Assembly: GCA_033557465.1 (NCBI GenBank) | Contig: CM066033.1 | Span: 16,989,080 to 17,053,079 of the forward strand | DNA from: Ichthyophis bannanicus | Lineage: Eukaryota; Chordata; Amphibia; Gymnophiona; Ichthyophiidae | Length of the DNA stretch: 64,000 bases | Direction of reading: 5' to 3' | Shown: in pieces, positions 9,282-21,328 of the stretch | Layout: every line of letters begins with the position of its first letter | How positions within the stretch are numbered: the first letter of the stretch is position 1 | Program-made: the position numbers and the translations under genes | The notes under the pieces: generated by a model | What the model was told of the DNA's origin: nothing | Seen by the model: only the letters and a program-made list of their open reading frames with translations | Databases searched by the model: none

Positions 9282-10728
9282 CTGGGTTTCCTAAATCCCG
9301 AGGAAGGGGATTAGCAAACCTTCTGCCCGCTCCCCAGAATCCTCTAAAACTTTGACCTCGAGAGGAAAACCTTCCTCTTTGAAAGCCTCCCAAACGGGAG
9401 ATACGAAAACGCCTGAAATCCTGAGGTTGACCCCGCGAAGGTAACGGAGTCCAGCCCTGCTTCGGCTTATCTTCTGGCAAGCGACCCCCTTTTGATTCCC
9501 CCAAATCTTTGATCGGCTTGTCAAGATCCTCTCCAAACAAGAACTTCCTCTGAAAAGGAACTTTGCTAAGATGCGACTTGGAGGAACTGTCCGCTGTCCA
9601 ATTTCTTAGCCAGAGATAGTGGCGTGCTGCTACCAAGAAAGCCATGCTATTCACCAAACCTCTAATAAGACCATAGTGGACACTGGCTAAATAAGCTGAA
9701 CCTAACTCTAGCCTTGTCACATCCGCTAACTGCTCCTGAGTTTGTTGTGCTGGCTGTTGCAAATGCTGTGACCAGCGAAGACATGCTCTCGCTACCCAAG
9801 CCCCACAAATAGACGCTTGTAGAGACAGAACATTAACCTCAAAAGCTTGCTTCAATAAGGTGTCCACCTTCCGATCCTGTGCATCCTTCAAAGCCGCTCT
9901 CGCTACCCAAGCCCCACAAATAGATACTTGTAGAGACAGAACATTAACCTCAAAAGCTTGCTTCAATAAGGTGTCCACCTTCCGATCCTGTGCGTCCTTC
10001 AAAGCCGCACTGCCTTCAACCGGAATGGTAGTCTTCTTCGTGACCACTGAAACTGCTGCATCTATACGCAGAGAACGAAACACCTCACGTTCCTAATCAG
10101 ACAAGGGATAGAGACGATTCATAGACCTCATACCTCGCAATCCTACCTCCGGCAAATCTCATTCATCCTGAATCATCTGCTTAACCAAACGGTGAACTGG
10201 AAAATCAGCTCGTGACTTCCGTACAGCTTGAATGAGAGGATCCTCCAACCCCTCATCCTCCGCTGGTACCACAGACGAAAGGTTGAGAGCCTGAAGCAAC
10301 TCCGTAATGAGCGCTGTCAGCTCCTCTCTCTGAAAGGCCCGGATAATCCTCGCCTGATCTTCAGGTTCTTGAATCTCACCTTCCTCTAGTTCCTCCATTC
10401 CGGCTTCTGGCTCCATATCAAAGTCCTCTCTTTCCGGCCAGTCCAACCCAAGAGGGTGATCCTCCACCAACCGAGCCCTCTTAACCGGTCTACCGGCACC
10501 ACTTCCAAACCTTTCTATGGTCGTTTGGCCTCCTGCGGCCCCAAGTAGCGAAGCATCCGCAACAGCCCCCTGTTGCCGCAAACAGTAAGCCTGATGAAGC
10601 AGCAGCACAAAATCCAGGGAACCCACCCCCCTGAGAACTGCTCCAGCCGCCATTGGAGTAGTGGAAGCACCGGGCAAAGCCAGGTTTGTAATAATAGGAG
10701 CGGATAGAGACGCTAGTAGAGACTCCAC
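9211..10728 (-). pseudogene. DIRS-2 gag with two stops, fused to a CR1 tail
   Basis: One reading frame from 10728 to 9211 with two nonsense codons (10159-10161 and 10093-10095). It matches the DIRS-2 gag copies at 53768-54879 and 61972-63433: an acidic stretch (GMEELEEGEIQEPEDQARII), the segment TTIPVEGSAALKDAQ, the segment ARHYLWLRNWTADSSSK and an Arg/Gly/Phe-rich C-terminus. Positions 9785-10006 hold two in-frame copies of a 111-base unit (37 residues), absent from the other gags. After 9281 the frame runs on into the last residues of CR1 ORF2. Gag would package element RNA; this copy is dead. Confidence 0.8.
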
Positions 10729-10974
10729 TTCTGCAGAAGCTGTAGGACCCTCCTTTAGACTTATCCTGCCTGTCTTACTCCATAGTTAGCGCTTCAGATG
10801 CGCAGCCACGACCCCCCCCCCCACCCGCATCCGAGAGTGAGCCCCGATGGGAACTACACACGAGGCACTGAAGACGCAGTCATTAGCGCTATGGAATCCG
10901 AGCTCAAAACAGTGAAAATTAAAGAACCTCCTGCAAAATTAAACAAAATTTAACCAAAACTAACCAAAAAGCTA
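9282..10974 (-). mobile_element. DIRS-2 family fragment, gag and leader
   Basis: 5' end of a DIRS-2 element on the minus strand: gag plus about 240 bases of leader. No reverse transcriptase or recombinase follows; the element is cut by CR1 at 9281. The leader seems to continue beyond an L2-like tail at about 11343-11760. Confidence 0.7.
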
Positions 10975-11342
10975 AATCGTTTATCCCAATAAAGCTGTCT
11001 GTGAGAGAAAAAACTAGTACTGTGATTAAAATTAAAAACGCATCTATTCCAATGTTACTACAACCAGATGTAAATCCCAGGGGGATAGAAGATGAAGTGA
11101 TAAGTTATATGTAAAAATGTAAATATGTTAAGTAGAATCTCTTTTGTAAATTATGTAAATATGTTAAGGCCAATCTCGAGACCCTATTCTGTGTGCTGTG
11201 TTTTACCCCTGAACTATTGTATATATGCCCCAACTTTTCTGTCTTGATTTTTGACAAATCCCAAAGATGTAATCAAACCGCTTCTGATCGCTGGAAGTAG
11301 CGGTATATAAGTGTTTACTAAATAAATAAATAAATAAATAAA
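10975..11342 (+). mobile_element. L2-like LINE or SINE 3' end
   Basis: Ends in tagcggtatataagtg followed by taaataaataaa repeats, the same tail type as the L2 copy ending at 21224. No protein is readable upstream. It appears to have landed in the DIRS-2 leader. No target duplication could be fixed. Confidence 0.55.
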
Positions 11343-11760
11343 AAACATGGGGAAAACGACCTATGAAGCTCCTCAGCACTGCTAACTGCCAAAACATGTT
11401 TTCCATGCGTTAGCAGGCATCAAAACATCCCCCGACAATAACAATAGCGATCGGAGCACTCACCTCTGCCTCCGGGACCTCTAGATCCTTCCCTGCACCT
11501 CGAATAAAGCAAAGGGAATCCTGCAAGCAGCACAGCTGTGAGATACTGACAGCCGGCAGCAGCAGCAGACAGAAAGAGGGGGAGGAGAGATGGAAAACAA
11601 TCACTGCGACTCTCGTTCAGCTCAGCCGTCAGTTGCGGAAGAGGGAAGCAGGGAAAGGTAAGTGAGGCTATATGCCAGAGCCTATTCGTTGAAGCTTCTG
11701 GCACTTTCATGTCTCCAACATCTGTTGGCAGAGGGACGTAACCCACTTGTCTGGAGTGGT
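11343..11760 (-). other. probable DIRS-2 leader continuation
   Basis: Placed between the L2-like tail and a stretch ggagtggtctagcagga that resembles the ggagtggagacagtctagttccgg motif of DIRS-2 ends. No gene is seen. Weak assignment. Confidence 0.35.
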
Positions 11761-11849
11761 CTAGCAGGATAAATTGGAACAGGATCCCACAATTCCTTGC
11801 TAATGAAAACTGCTTCAGAATATGCCCAAGAGTCCCACTTCCCTTAAAA

Positions 11850-12330
11850 TTGCAGCTCAGGGCAGGCCTGAGGTTTCTGCTGTCCTAGGCAGAAGCCCCG
11901 GCTGTGCCACATTACACCTGGCCGTGCTGCCCCCTCCCCTGTGCTCAGCCGTGCCACTGTCCCCCCCTCCTCCGCTGCTGCTGATTCTGGCAGCCAGGAG
12001 ACTGCTCGGTGGCAGCAGCAGCAGGCTATGTGTTTTGGCACACATGGCCTGTTACCTCTGACTCCCTTCCAGAACAACTTTGTGGGGGTCAGAAGCATCA
12101 GGCCATGTGCACAGAAGCACACAGCCTACCACTACTGCCGAGACACTCCAGCCGTCTCAATCAGCGATACGGCTCAGCACAGGAGGGGAGGGAGCGCAAT
12201 GCCATGTGTGCCAAAACACATGACCTGCTGCCAACAGAGGTCTGCCATCCTAGGCGGCGGTCTCATGGATGGTCCAGCCCTGCTGCTGCTGCTATAAATG
12301 GGGGCCTTCCTCCCTCCTGCTGCTTCCATT
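11850..12330. repeat. imperfect inverted and direct repeats
   Basis: Bases 12028-12048 and 12201-12221 are perfect 21-base reverse complements (core tgttttggcacaca), with further weaker pairing outside them. A diverged relative lies at 12102-12128. Open frames on both strands overlap each other and look like chance. No transposase recognised. Confidence 0.55.
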
Positions 12331-13845
12331 GAAAGTCTAGCTGCCTCCCTCCCTTTTCTTACTTCCAGTGGAGGCGGGAGGAGGGTCAGCCTGCTGTTCC
12401 TCCCGGCATCCATCCATCCGACTAATGTCACCCTTCCTCGTTCTTCCTGCGGATCCCAATAGGGGGCGTCTCTCCATCTTTCCTCCAGCCTCTTCCAGTA
12501 CGACCACCCTGTTGCCTCTCTCCAGCTACCAGCACTGTCTGGTTCACAGAAAACAAAACCCACAAACGGGTGGGAGGAAGCTTCAGCATCTTGAAACAGC
12601 ACCGAGAGGTCAGAAATAGTAAGAGATACAAGGAAGAATATAAAAACTGATAAAGGATGAGAGACAGCAGATGTTGAAAGAAAATGAAGGGATGGGACAG
12701 AGATACATGGCAAAATGATGAGAGAGAAGGAATGAAAGACATAAAAAGAAAGATCTGAAAATTAAGTTAGACAATAGATAGTAAGGAAACATAAAAAGCA
12801 CATTATTCACACAACAAAGCTTAGAAGCCAGGACAGTGGCTATAACACTTCACTCAGTTTGCCTGGCCCAGACGAGGCGTCTTTCCTGTAATAAATGTTT
12901 GCATCAATTCATCACTAGCTTTAATCCAACTTTACTACCTGCTTCATATAGCTCCTCATTTCTGCCAGTGTTGGGCAGGTTTCCTCTTTCCTCAGATCCC
13001 TGGGGCTTGGTCGTGAATCCATCTTGCTCAAATTGGATTAAAAGGTCAGGTTTGACAGTGGGGAAGCCTGTGGTGAGAAAAGATAGTTCAATATGTTTAG
13101 AAAAGTTACCCCGGAGCCTGTCCTATCGATGCAAGTGAACTCAGAGTTGTGCCATTTTCATAGACACTGCCACCATTGCAAAGCGAAGAAAAGAAGGGTG
13201 CTGCTGTCCTGATCATCATCAGAAATCCATTCTAGCAGTACCAGGATCATTTTAATACTGAGGTGGCCAACTCTATTCCTCAAGCATAAACACAATGACA
13301 ATTTCTGCCATCAGGAACAAGTTTTGATACATTTCATTCAACTACCATAGATCAGAAATTCTATTTTGCCTGGTATGAGTAAGGGGAAATCTAACGCATT
13401 ATGATTCGATGAGACAGGATTGGAGATGTCTTAAGCCCCAGACTATTAGTACTACAGAATTGCTAGGTTTGAAAGATATTAATTACCAGACAGACCAATC
13501 ATCTCATTTACTTCACTTCCTAGATCAGTGCCCTTCATTCATATGCCCCAGAGCCAGTGGTGGTGCCCTTGGACCCCTAGGGGGACCCTCACTGTTGTGG
13601 TTAATTTTGTGTTTAGTTTGGGCTCTTGAGGGTCAGCAGAAAGATGGAAGTCAGAGATCTGTCTTGTGAGAAGGGAAGACTGAAAGAGTTTGCTGCAGGA
13701 CTTGGTGAGATATGAATGCTGCAGGAAGAGCCCTGGATGTGAGCAGCTAGACCAAGGCCTGCTTCCGCTACTAGTATTACAAAATGCTATAAACATTTTT
13801 ATAAATAAATGTAACACGTCATTCAAAATGGTTTACAATTTGAAA
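12331..13845. other. no gene recognised
   Basis: GC-moderate sequence with short open frames on both strands and no domain that I recognise. Nothing supported here apart from ordinary low-complexity patches. Confidence 0.5.
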
Positions 13846-13975
13846 AAAATAATGCATTTATTTAACAGGGTTTTTTTTTATCGCGTTACCATTTCAGTCA
13901 AAGCTGTTTACGTTATAACTTAAATTTGGTAATGTACATTAAACAGGGACGTTGATAACATGGAATGGTGGTAAA
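13846..13975 (-). mobile_element. SINE/L2-type tail fragment
   Basis: Reverse orientation of the tail aagctttgactgaaatgg..., aligned with 37868-38000: a run of T on the plus strand, the palindromic aaagc...gcgttt region and the segment acattaaacagggacgttgataac. 5' truncated. Confidence 0.6.
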
Positions 13976-14639
13976 GAATACAAAAGGTATGGAGAGGCAG
14001 AAAAAACGAATTCCCATTTATAAGCATTTAGATTTAAAATAATTCACTTAAGAGGGTCATTCTAGAACACAAATAAGCCCTTTGGATGTGTGGGATCGAT
14101 GTTTTTCTCATGAAAAGGTCTAGAACTGCATTCTGAAACCACGTGGCCCTGCACGTAGATGACGTTAAAAAGGGTCTTTCTGAATGTATGCAGGAGGGGG
14201 CGTAATGGGGGCGTGACAAGCTGCGGAGATGTATAAAGCGCATTCAGGAAAGGCCCATGTACATCCTGAGAGAGGGACAAGATGCAGTTGTAAAGCAAGT
14301 AAGAAGTTGTGTCGCCACTGGCAGCAAATCTTTTGTAGCTGCTTTAGCAGCAAAGTTTGTTGAGAGTGGGTCTTAGCAGTGCAGATTGTTTGACTGGCGT
14401 TTTCTGAGAGCGTTGTGAGGTTTTCCAGAGACAGCATTAAGATAAGTAGATCAGCTGTGCTTTTGTTATGTCTTTCTGAACTTTACTTTATTACCTCTTC
14501 CTCGGGGCAGAGCTTTAGCTTTTAAATTTAGCTACTCAACCATGATTTATTCTGACATCATCAAGCATCCAGTGGCTTTTTTCATAATGCAGACGGAACA
14601 GACAAACTGATATCTATCTGATTGCCTCAACTTTCAGCC
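13976..14639. other. no gene recognised
   Basis: No domain or repeat assigned with confidence. The right side probably grades into the L2 5' region. Confidence 0.45.
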
Positions 14640-15480
14640 CCCAACCCTGCAAAGACTCACCGGACTCCCATCCAAGTAAACGCTACTGTCACCGAAGAAC
14701 ACATTGCCTCCAAATCGTGCTGCTTACCTGAGCTGAGAAAAGCCCTGCAGCGGGAAAATCTAGCTTCTCCTACCCACCGACTCTAGCCCTATCGACGGCT
14801 CCACTGACCTCTTTAAAAAAGTGGGGTCAGGGACCTATGTGTACACGCCACTAGCACTAGTCCATCTGGTGCTCAAACAACCCTTCAACTTTATACCACA
14901 TGCTGCATTCCCACCCTTCATTAGCCAAGGTACATTTTACCTGCTGATCTTATAAAACCGTCTCAACCACTGCTATCTCATTTATATATGCCTCAATGAT
15001 CCCTCTCAATATCCCAGCATTAACTCAACAATGTGATCCAACTGTATTGATTTAAGCACCAACTTGTATAACTGGATTTCACCGCTATTATTCCTTGATT
15101 TAAGTACCAAGTTATAAAACCAACTTCACAGCTGTTTAATTTATGCCTGAACGATTTCTAGCAAACATCTCAGACTAGACAACTGCTTTAAATGAATACT
15201 GTGTTTTAACTGTATCGCTTCAAGTACCAATCTTATTGCTGTGCTGTACTGACAGTCCGTTGTTATTTTTCCTCAGCTCCTTCTTGCCATACTCTCTGTC
15301 CTTACTACTCTCATTAGCAAAGCAACACCCGTCTCACCCACTCCAACATGGCCACCTCTCAGTCTTGGCTCCTAATCCTCGGCACGCACCTACTATTCTT
15401 ACTCCTAATCTCAACCTTCCTAGCCAATGCTTTAGAAGTGAATCATAACTTTCATATCCCAATAATTCACTCCTATAGAC

Positions 15481-15851
15481 CAATGTTCCCTCTAATTTTC
15501 TGTAGGCTGTGTGCGCATAACATATCAGCTGTGTGCAGCTTTTGAAGGAAGGTTAAATTTTTGTGCGCCACATAACGACACGCGGAGTTATATACTTTAA
15601 AATTTGACTACACGTCAGAATACAGTATGTACACAACATTGATTTTAATCAAATTAAATGAAAATAGACGATTACTAAATGAAGCAGGAAATTTCTAGTA
15701 ATTACAATCATAACTTTTAAATTTTAAGATGTCTCTGTTGTTTTATATCAGAATCAAAGCCGTAATTTTTGTGCGCTCTGTTGTAAAATATGTGCGCTCG
15801 CTCGGCGAGGTGTGTGCGCGCGCACACGCGCACAGCTTAGAGGGAACAGTG
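15481..15851. mobile_element. hAT-type MITE
   Basis: 371 bases flanked by an exact 8-base duplication ctatagac (15473-15480 and 15852-15859). The ends are imperfect inverted repeats, caatgttccctctaa at the left and ttagagggaacagtg at the right. The interior is AT rich with a (tg/cg) run and no transposase. The 8-base duplication and end motif point to the hAT superfamily. Confidence 0.9.
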
Positions 15852-17804
15852 CTATAGACCTCTGCCTATCTCTAAACAACTTCCTCACTTTTACATACAC
15901 CATACCCCCCAGCAATGTAGATTAGCCAGAATTAACACCATCTCTACTGTAACACACACTCCTACACTGAAACCTAACCTCCCCCTCCCTCAATTGTGCC
16001 TTAATCAATGCCCGTTCATCCAAGACAAAGATCCCCTACTTACCGACCTAATATCTGATTACAACTTAGATATCCTTTGCTTCAATAAAACATTGTTCCA
16101 GGGCACAGACTCAGTACTCATGAATCAACTATGTTCCCCTACCCATTCTATACATACCTGCAACCGTACCTTTAACAGATGTGGAGATGTTTGTATAATC
16201 TCTAAAAGAGATCTAAACTTAATCACCATTGAAACTGCATCTTCCATTGGTATGGATACCCTCAAAATCTCTAACAATGCACTCTCGCTGTGCCTAGTAT
16301 ACCGAGCACCACAATCATAGGCTCAAGACCTCTCTACAATCCTAGAATCAGCCTGTAACACCCAAACTTCCACTCATCCACTCATTTGCTCAGTAAAAGG
16401 CCTCATCCTTTCTAGACCCTATGGATGCACTACATTTCACTTGGATCCTAAATACTCCAACCCATTGCAAAGGTAATACCCTTGACCTTATCGTCATGCC
16501 TCAGTCCATCACACTCCACAGTCAACCCACACACTCCATTCTCCCAGTTCCCTGGTCTGATTATTCCCTGATCCTATTCGCTATCCCATCCAGACCCTAA
16601 CACAACCTTCTACACAAACCCAGATGCCCCACAAATTCAAGCCATTTGATATTAACCGCGTCCTCAAACAAGTCACTTCACACTTGGACCTTCTTGATAC
16701 TAATCATCCAAACCTTTCTTCCCAAATTGAAGGCTGGAGCAAAATTCTTGCCTCTGCAGCCCAAGCTCCCCCAAAGCCATCCTATAACACCCACCGCAAA
16801 CGAGCCCCCTGGTTTTCCAAATCATTACATGACCTTAGGACATTTGGAGCACAATTGTTCTAGAGAACCCTCTACCTACACCTCTTACTTCAAAAAACTC
16901 CAGGTCTACCGGGCTGAAACTCTAAAACGTAAAAGAGAATACAATGAGAACGTCATCATGTGCTCCTTAAATAAACCCACGAGAGTTATTTCCAATAGCT
17001 AAATCACCCAAACAACTATGCGGTCGAAGATAAAATATCCCCAGAGACCATTGCTGATCACCTCTGCTCAAAATTCCCCTCAATACAACCTATAACAACT
17101 CAACACACTGACCAATCATCCCACAATATCACCCCTGTTGTAACATGGGAAACGTTTGATCTGCCATCCCTAGATAACATTACTACCACAATAAAAAAAA
17201 CCTCAATGCCTCTACCTCAGTATTAGACCCCTGTCCAGTTTCTTGAGTAAAAAGCACCAAGGAATCTCTTGGCCCATATATACGTGACATAATACAATCT
17301 TCCCTCTGCACTGGAATCCTGCCAATTCCCTTGAATAAGACCTCTATTCGACCTATACTAAAAGGAACCAAACTTGACCCCCCCTATCCCCACATCATAT
17401 AGATCGATGTAAAGTATCTCCCTCCTGGCAAAGATAACTGAAAACATTGTCCAAACACAGCTTCAGAATTTCATTGATGATCATGCCCCTCTTGATCTTT
17501 TCCAGCACAGTTTTAAAAAGAACTATAGTGTCGAAACCCTTCTAACCTCCCTCCTAGATACAGTAATCCCATACATCCAAACTCCTACCCAAGGGTGTCT
17601 CCTAATCTTTCTAGATATATCCTCTGCATTTGACTTCCTTCCTCATAACCACCTTCTTGACAGACTCCATGACATAGGCCTCAGAGATACCACTCTCAAC
17701 TGGTTCCATTCATACCAGGATCACAGAATTAAACAAGTAAGAATTGGTGATAAATCCTCCCTCCCATTCATTCAATCTTAAGGTGTTCCCCAGAGTTTTA
17801 GTCT

Positions 17805-19751
17805 GAGAGAATTTGAGAAGGAACTTGCTACGGAAGTGAGAACACAAAATAAAGACTTTTTCAAGTACATTTGTAGCAAAAGGCCTGTGAGAGAGTCAAT
17901 TGGACCATTACATGATAGAGGAGTAAAAGGGGCAGTAAAAGGAGACAAGGCTATAGCGGAGAGACTGAATGAATTCTTTGCTTCGGTCTTTACTGAGGAA
18001 GATGTAGGGATGTTGCCCCAAGACTGAAGTGGTATTTAAAAGGTGGTACTGCAGAGGAATTGAGAGAAATATCGCTACACCGGGAAGATGTATTACAACT
18101 ATTTGATAAACTGAATAGTAGCAAATCACCTGGACCGGATGGTATACATCCAAGAGTGCTGAAAGAACTGAAATATGAGATTGCAGACCTGCTATTAGTA
18201 ATCTGTGAATTTTCATTAAAATCATCTGTAATACCTGAAGTTTGGAGGATCGCCAATGTAACGCCAATTTTTAAAAAGGGTTCCAGGGGTGATCCGGGAA
18301 ATTACAGACCGGTGAGCCTGACGTCAGTACCGGGGAAAATGGTAGAAACCATCATAAAGAACAAAATTACACAGCATATAGATAGTCATGGCCTAATGGG
18401 AGACAGCCAACATGGCTTTAGACAAGGAAGATCTTATCTTTCTAATCTGATATGTTTTTTTTGAAGGTGTGAATAAACAGGTAGACAAAGGTGAGTCTGA
18501 TATAGTGTATCTGGACTTTCAGAAACCCTTTGACAAGGTACCTCATCAGAGACTTTTGGCAAAACTAAAAAGACATGGGATAGGAGGAAGTGTACTATTG
18601 TGGATTGGGAAATGGTTAAAAGATAGAAAGCAGAGGGTAGGGTTAAATGGCCAATTTTCCCAATGGAAAAAGGTGAATAGTGGAGTACCCCAGGGATCTG
18701 TACTGGGTCCGCTACTTTTTGACATTCATAAATGACCTGGAAAAGGGAATAACTAGTGAGGTTATCAAATTTGCAGATGACACAAAACTGTTTAAAGTTG
18801 TTAAAACCCGAAAGGACTGTGGAAAACTGCAGGAGGATCTGGATAAATTGGAAGATTGGGCATCCAAATGGCAGATGAATTTTAATGTGGACAAGTGCAA
18901 AGTTATGCACCTAGGAAAGAACAACCCACACTATGGTTACACGATGCAAGGTTCCACATTGGGAACCACCACCCAGGAAAAAGGTTTAGGAGTCATCGTG
19001 CATAACATGTTAAAACCCTCCGCCCACTGTACAGCGGCGGCCAAGAAAGCAAATAGAATGCTAGGTATCATAAGAAAAGGAATGGAAAATAAAACAAAGT
19101 ATATTATAATGCCTCTGTATCGTTCCATGGTATGACCGCACCTTGAATATTGTGTGCAATTCTGGTCGCCGTATCTTAAAAAGGATATAGCGTTATTAGA
19201 AAAGGTACAGAGAAGAGCCACCAAAATGGTAAAGGGGATGGAAGGCTAATCCTATGAAGAGAGGCTACAAAGGTTAGGGCTCTTCAACCTGGAAAAGAGA
19301 CGGCTGAGGGGAGATATGATAGAGGTCTATAAATTAATGAATGGAGTGGAACGGGTAAACGTAGATCGATTGTTTACGCAATCAGAAGAAAGACTAGGGG
19401 ACAAGTAATGAAGCTACAGGGTAAACTATTTAAGACAAATAAGAGAAAACATTTTTCCACTCAACGTGTAATCAAACTCTGGAATATGTTACCAGGATGT
19501 AGTAAGAGCTGTTAGTGTAGCTGGGTTTAAAAAAAGGTTTGGACAAGTTCCTGGAGGAAAGGTCCATAAACCATTATTAAAAAGGGACCCAGGATATCAA
19601 TGCTTGACCCAGTAGAAGCATTGTGGATCCTGTGTCTTTTGGGGATACTGCTAGGTACATATGACCTAGATTGGCCACTGTTGGAAGCAGGATACTGGGC
19701 TTGATGGATCTTGGTCTGACCCAGTATGGCATATCTTATGTTCTTATGTTC
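17805..19751 (+). mobile_element. CR1 LINE, 5' truncated, inserted in L2
   Basis: Starts in the middle of ORF2 and ends in repeats of ttcttatg. The L2 sequence ttagtct is present on both sides (17798-17804 and 19752-19758), a 7-base target duplication, and L2 RT coding resumes immediately after. Length 1.95 kb, strongly 5' truncated as is usual for CR1. Sequence is close to the copy at 38036-41934. Confidence 0.92.
17809..19578 (+). pseudogene. CR1 ORF2 reverse transcriptase fragment
   Basis: Readable in shifted pieces: [62 protein letters not shown] (intact catalytic FADD) and the C-terminal region. Frameshifts occur near 18028, 18465 and 18720, with stops near 19133 and 19247. It lacks the endonuclease entirely because of 5' truncation. 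Confidence 0.85.
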
Positions 19752-20857
19752 TTAGTCTCTCCGCCCTCCTCTTAAACATCTTTTTCCAACCCATATGTAA
19801 AATCTTCCAAGAATACAAAATCCAATATCAAGTCTATGCAGAAAATATCATGTTTTTCACTCCATTTAACACAATAAAAACAAACTTCGCTAATATTAAC
19901 AATTGCTTCAAGGAAATCAGAAACTGGCTCCAGCAACATAATCTGGTCATTAACCTAACCAAGACAGAAGCCCTCCATCTATTCACTGATCCATCCTATA
20001 CTCCCCCTAAATTAATTGTCCTCAAGAATTACCCTATTTCTGTTAAAACAGAAGTTAAATATCTCGTCATTATAATTGATCAGAACCTCACCTTCCAGGA
20101 ACAAATAAATAGAACAACCTGCTCCATATACTCCAAAATTAGAACCCTTAGTACCCCTACCCTTGATTACTGCAACTTTATATATCACAGCCTTCCAAAA
20201 CAGAGCACCTATCCGCTCCAATTGGCCCAAAACACAATTTTGCATCTAATCTTCAAGACTTCCAGAAGATCCCACATCACCCCTATACTCCGACACCTAC
20301 ACTGGCTCCCCATCCTGTCTAGGATAAAATTTAAATCTCTCACCCTAACCCACAAAATCATCACCTTGAATCGGCCCCCTGCCTCTGCCCCCTCCTCTCC
20401 AAGCCTACTAGTTCCAGATCTCGTAGGACAAACTCTGCTAACCTACTTCACATCTCTTCACAAAATTATGGAGCAAACAAGCTACTTGTAATCGGGTTTT
20501 CTCCCTCTTTGCCCCCTCAGAATTGAATGCCTTGCCCCCTGATCTACGAGGTTGCTCCGACCACAGAGAGTTCCGAAAAAATGAATAACATTCGTTTTCC
20601 AAGAATATTCTGGCTCCATCCCCCATGACAACCCAGATCCAATGTAACTTGCTAAACTCTCCCACTTAATCCACTTCTATAAATTCTCCTCCTTATGCAC
20701 TCCTGCCCCCCTCCTTTTTACCCCCTTACCCTCCCCCCCTTATTCTTTCAAAATGTACATAGATGCCTTTCTGGCAATATACCGTTACTTGTTAACTATA
20801 GACAAGTTTTCTACTACAAATTATTGTTCTATGTACAACAGTTATAACTACACTGTT

Positions 20858-21151
20858 TATTTATTTTATTTATTTACATTCTCTTATATACCACGCTATT
20901 CTGCATCAGTGCGGTTTACATTGAACAAACTGAAATTACATTGAACAGGGCATTATAACTTGGAGATAACTATTTTACAGGGAACATGGGCTATGGAGGG
21001 TTAAGTGGCTTGCCCAAGACCACAAGGATCACCTGTGGGACTAGAAACCCCAGACCTTCCAGCCCAAGGTTGCTGTTCTCTAGTGGGATTTGAAACCCCG
21101 ACCTTCCGGCCTGACGTACCTTTCCCCAACCACTAGGCCACTCCTCCACTC
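20858..21151 (-). mobile_element. tRNA-like SINE with L2-type tail
   Basis: Flanked by cactgtt (20851-20857 and 21152-21158). Read on the minus strand it starts with a tRNA-like head: an A-box-like tggcctagtgg (21130-21140) and a B-box-like ggtttcaaatccc (21085-21097). It then has a unique body (gggcaagccacttaaccctcc) and ends in aataagaga...taaataaataaa, similar to the L2 3' end. Such tail sharing lets a SINE use a LINE's reverse transcriptase. It sits in an L2 3' UTR. Confidence 0.8.
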
Positions 21152-21328
21152 CACTGTTGTGTTGAGTTCTATGTAAACTGCCTTGAATTGTAGAAAGGCG
21201 GTATATAAAAACTTTAAATAAATAGCATTTGATTTATTTTTCTGCTTGCAGGGTTAAGCCCCACTCTCAAGGTGTTCTTCCTTTAAAATTGAGCTAGCAC
21301 TGCTGTGTAATTGGATTACTCTTAGTAT

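Larger units (their letters stand above)
15984..20491 (+). pseudogene. L2 endonuclease-reverse transcriptase, broken
   Basis: Segments in order: LINE endonuclease start with ISDYNLDILCFNKTLFQGTD (16042-16101; the usual Glu in the ITET-type motif is not seen here), SLCLVYRAPQS (16285-16317), the linker RKRAPWFSKSLHDL (16798-16839), RT fingers and palm (LQNFIDDHAPL near 17462, FLDISSAFD near 17610), then after the CR1 insertion the thumb (EVKYLVIIIDQNLTF near 20050) and the tail RSHITPILRHLHWLPILSRI (20269-20328). Several frameshifts and stops. The YADD-type catalytic box has decayed to YAEN (about 19838-19849). Dead. Confidence 0.75.
14640..21224 (+). mobile_element. L2-type LINE, heavily interrupted
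   Basis: A non-LTR retrotransposon with an endonuclease region (from about 15984), a reverse transcriptase (about 17040-17805, resumed 19752-20491) and a 3' UTR ending with a ggcggtatataaa...taaataaat tail near 21224. It is split by a hAT MITE (15481-15851), a CR1 copy (17805-19751) and a SINE (20858-21151), each with its own target duplication. The 5' limit is a guess from the C-rich leader. It is the oldest layer of this region, since all others insert into it. Confidence 0.7.

Noticed and set aside
11822..12743. Several overlapping open frames on both strands
   Set aside because: They overlap in antisense, lack recognisable domains and lie in repeat-bearing sequence.
21085..21140. tRNA-like A and B boxes
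   Set aside because: They belong to the head of a SINE with a target duplication; no foldable tRNA with CCA-side stem is present.
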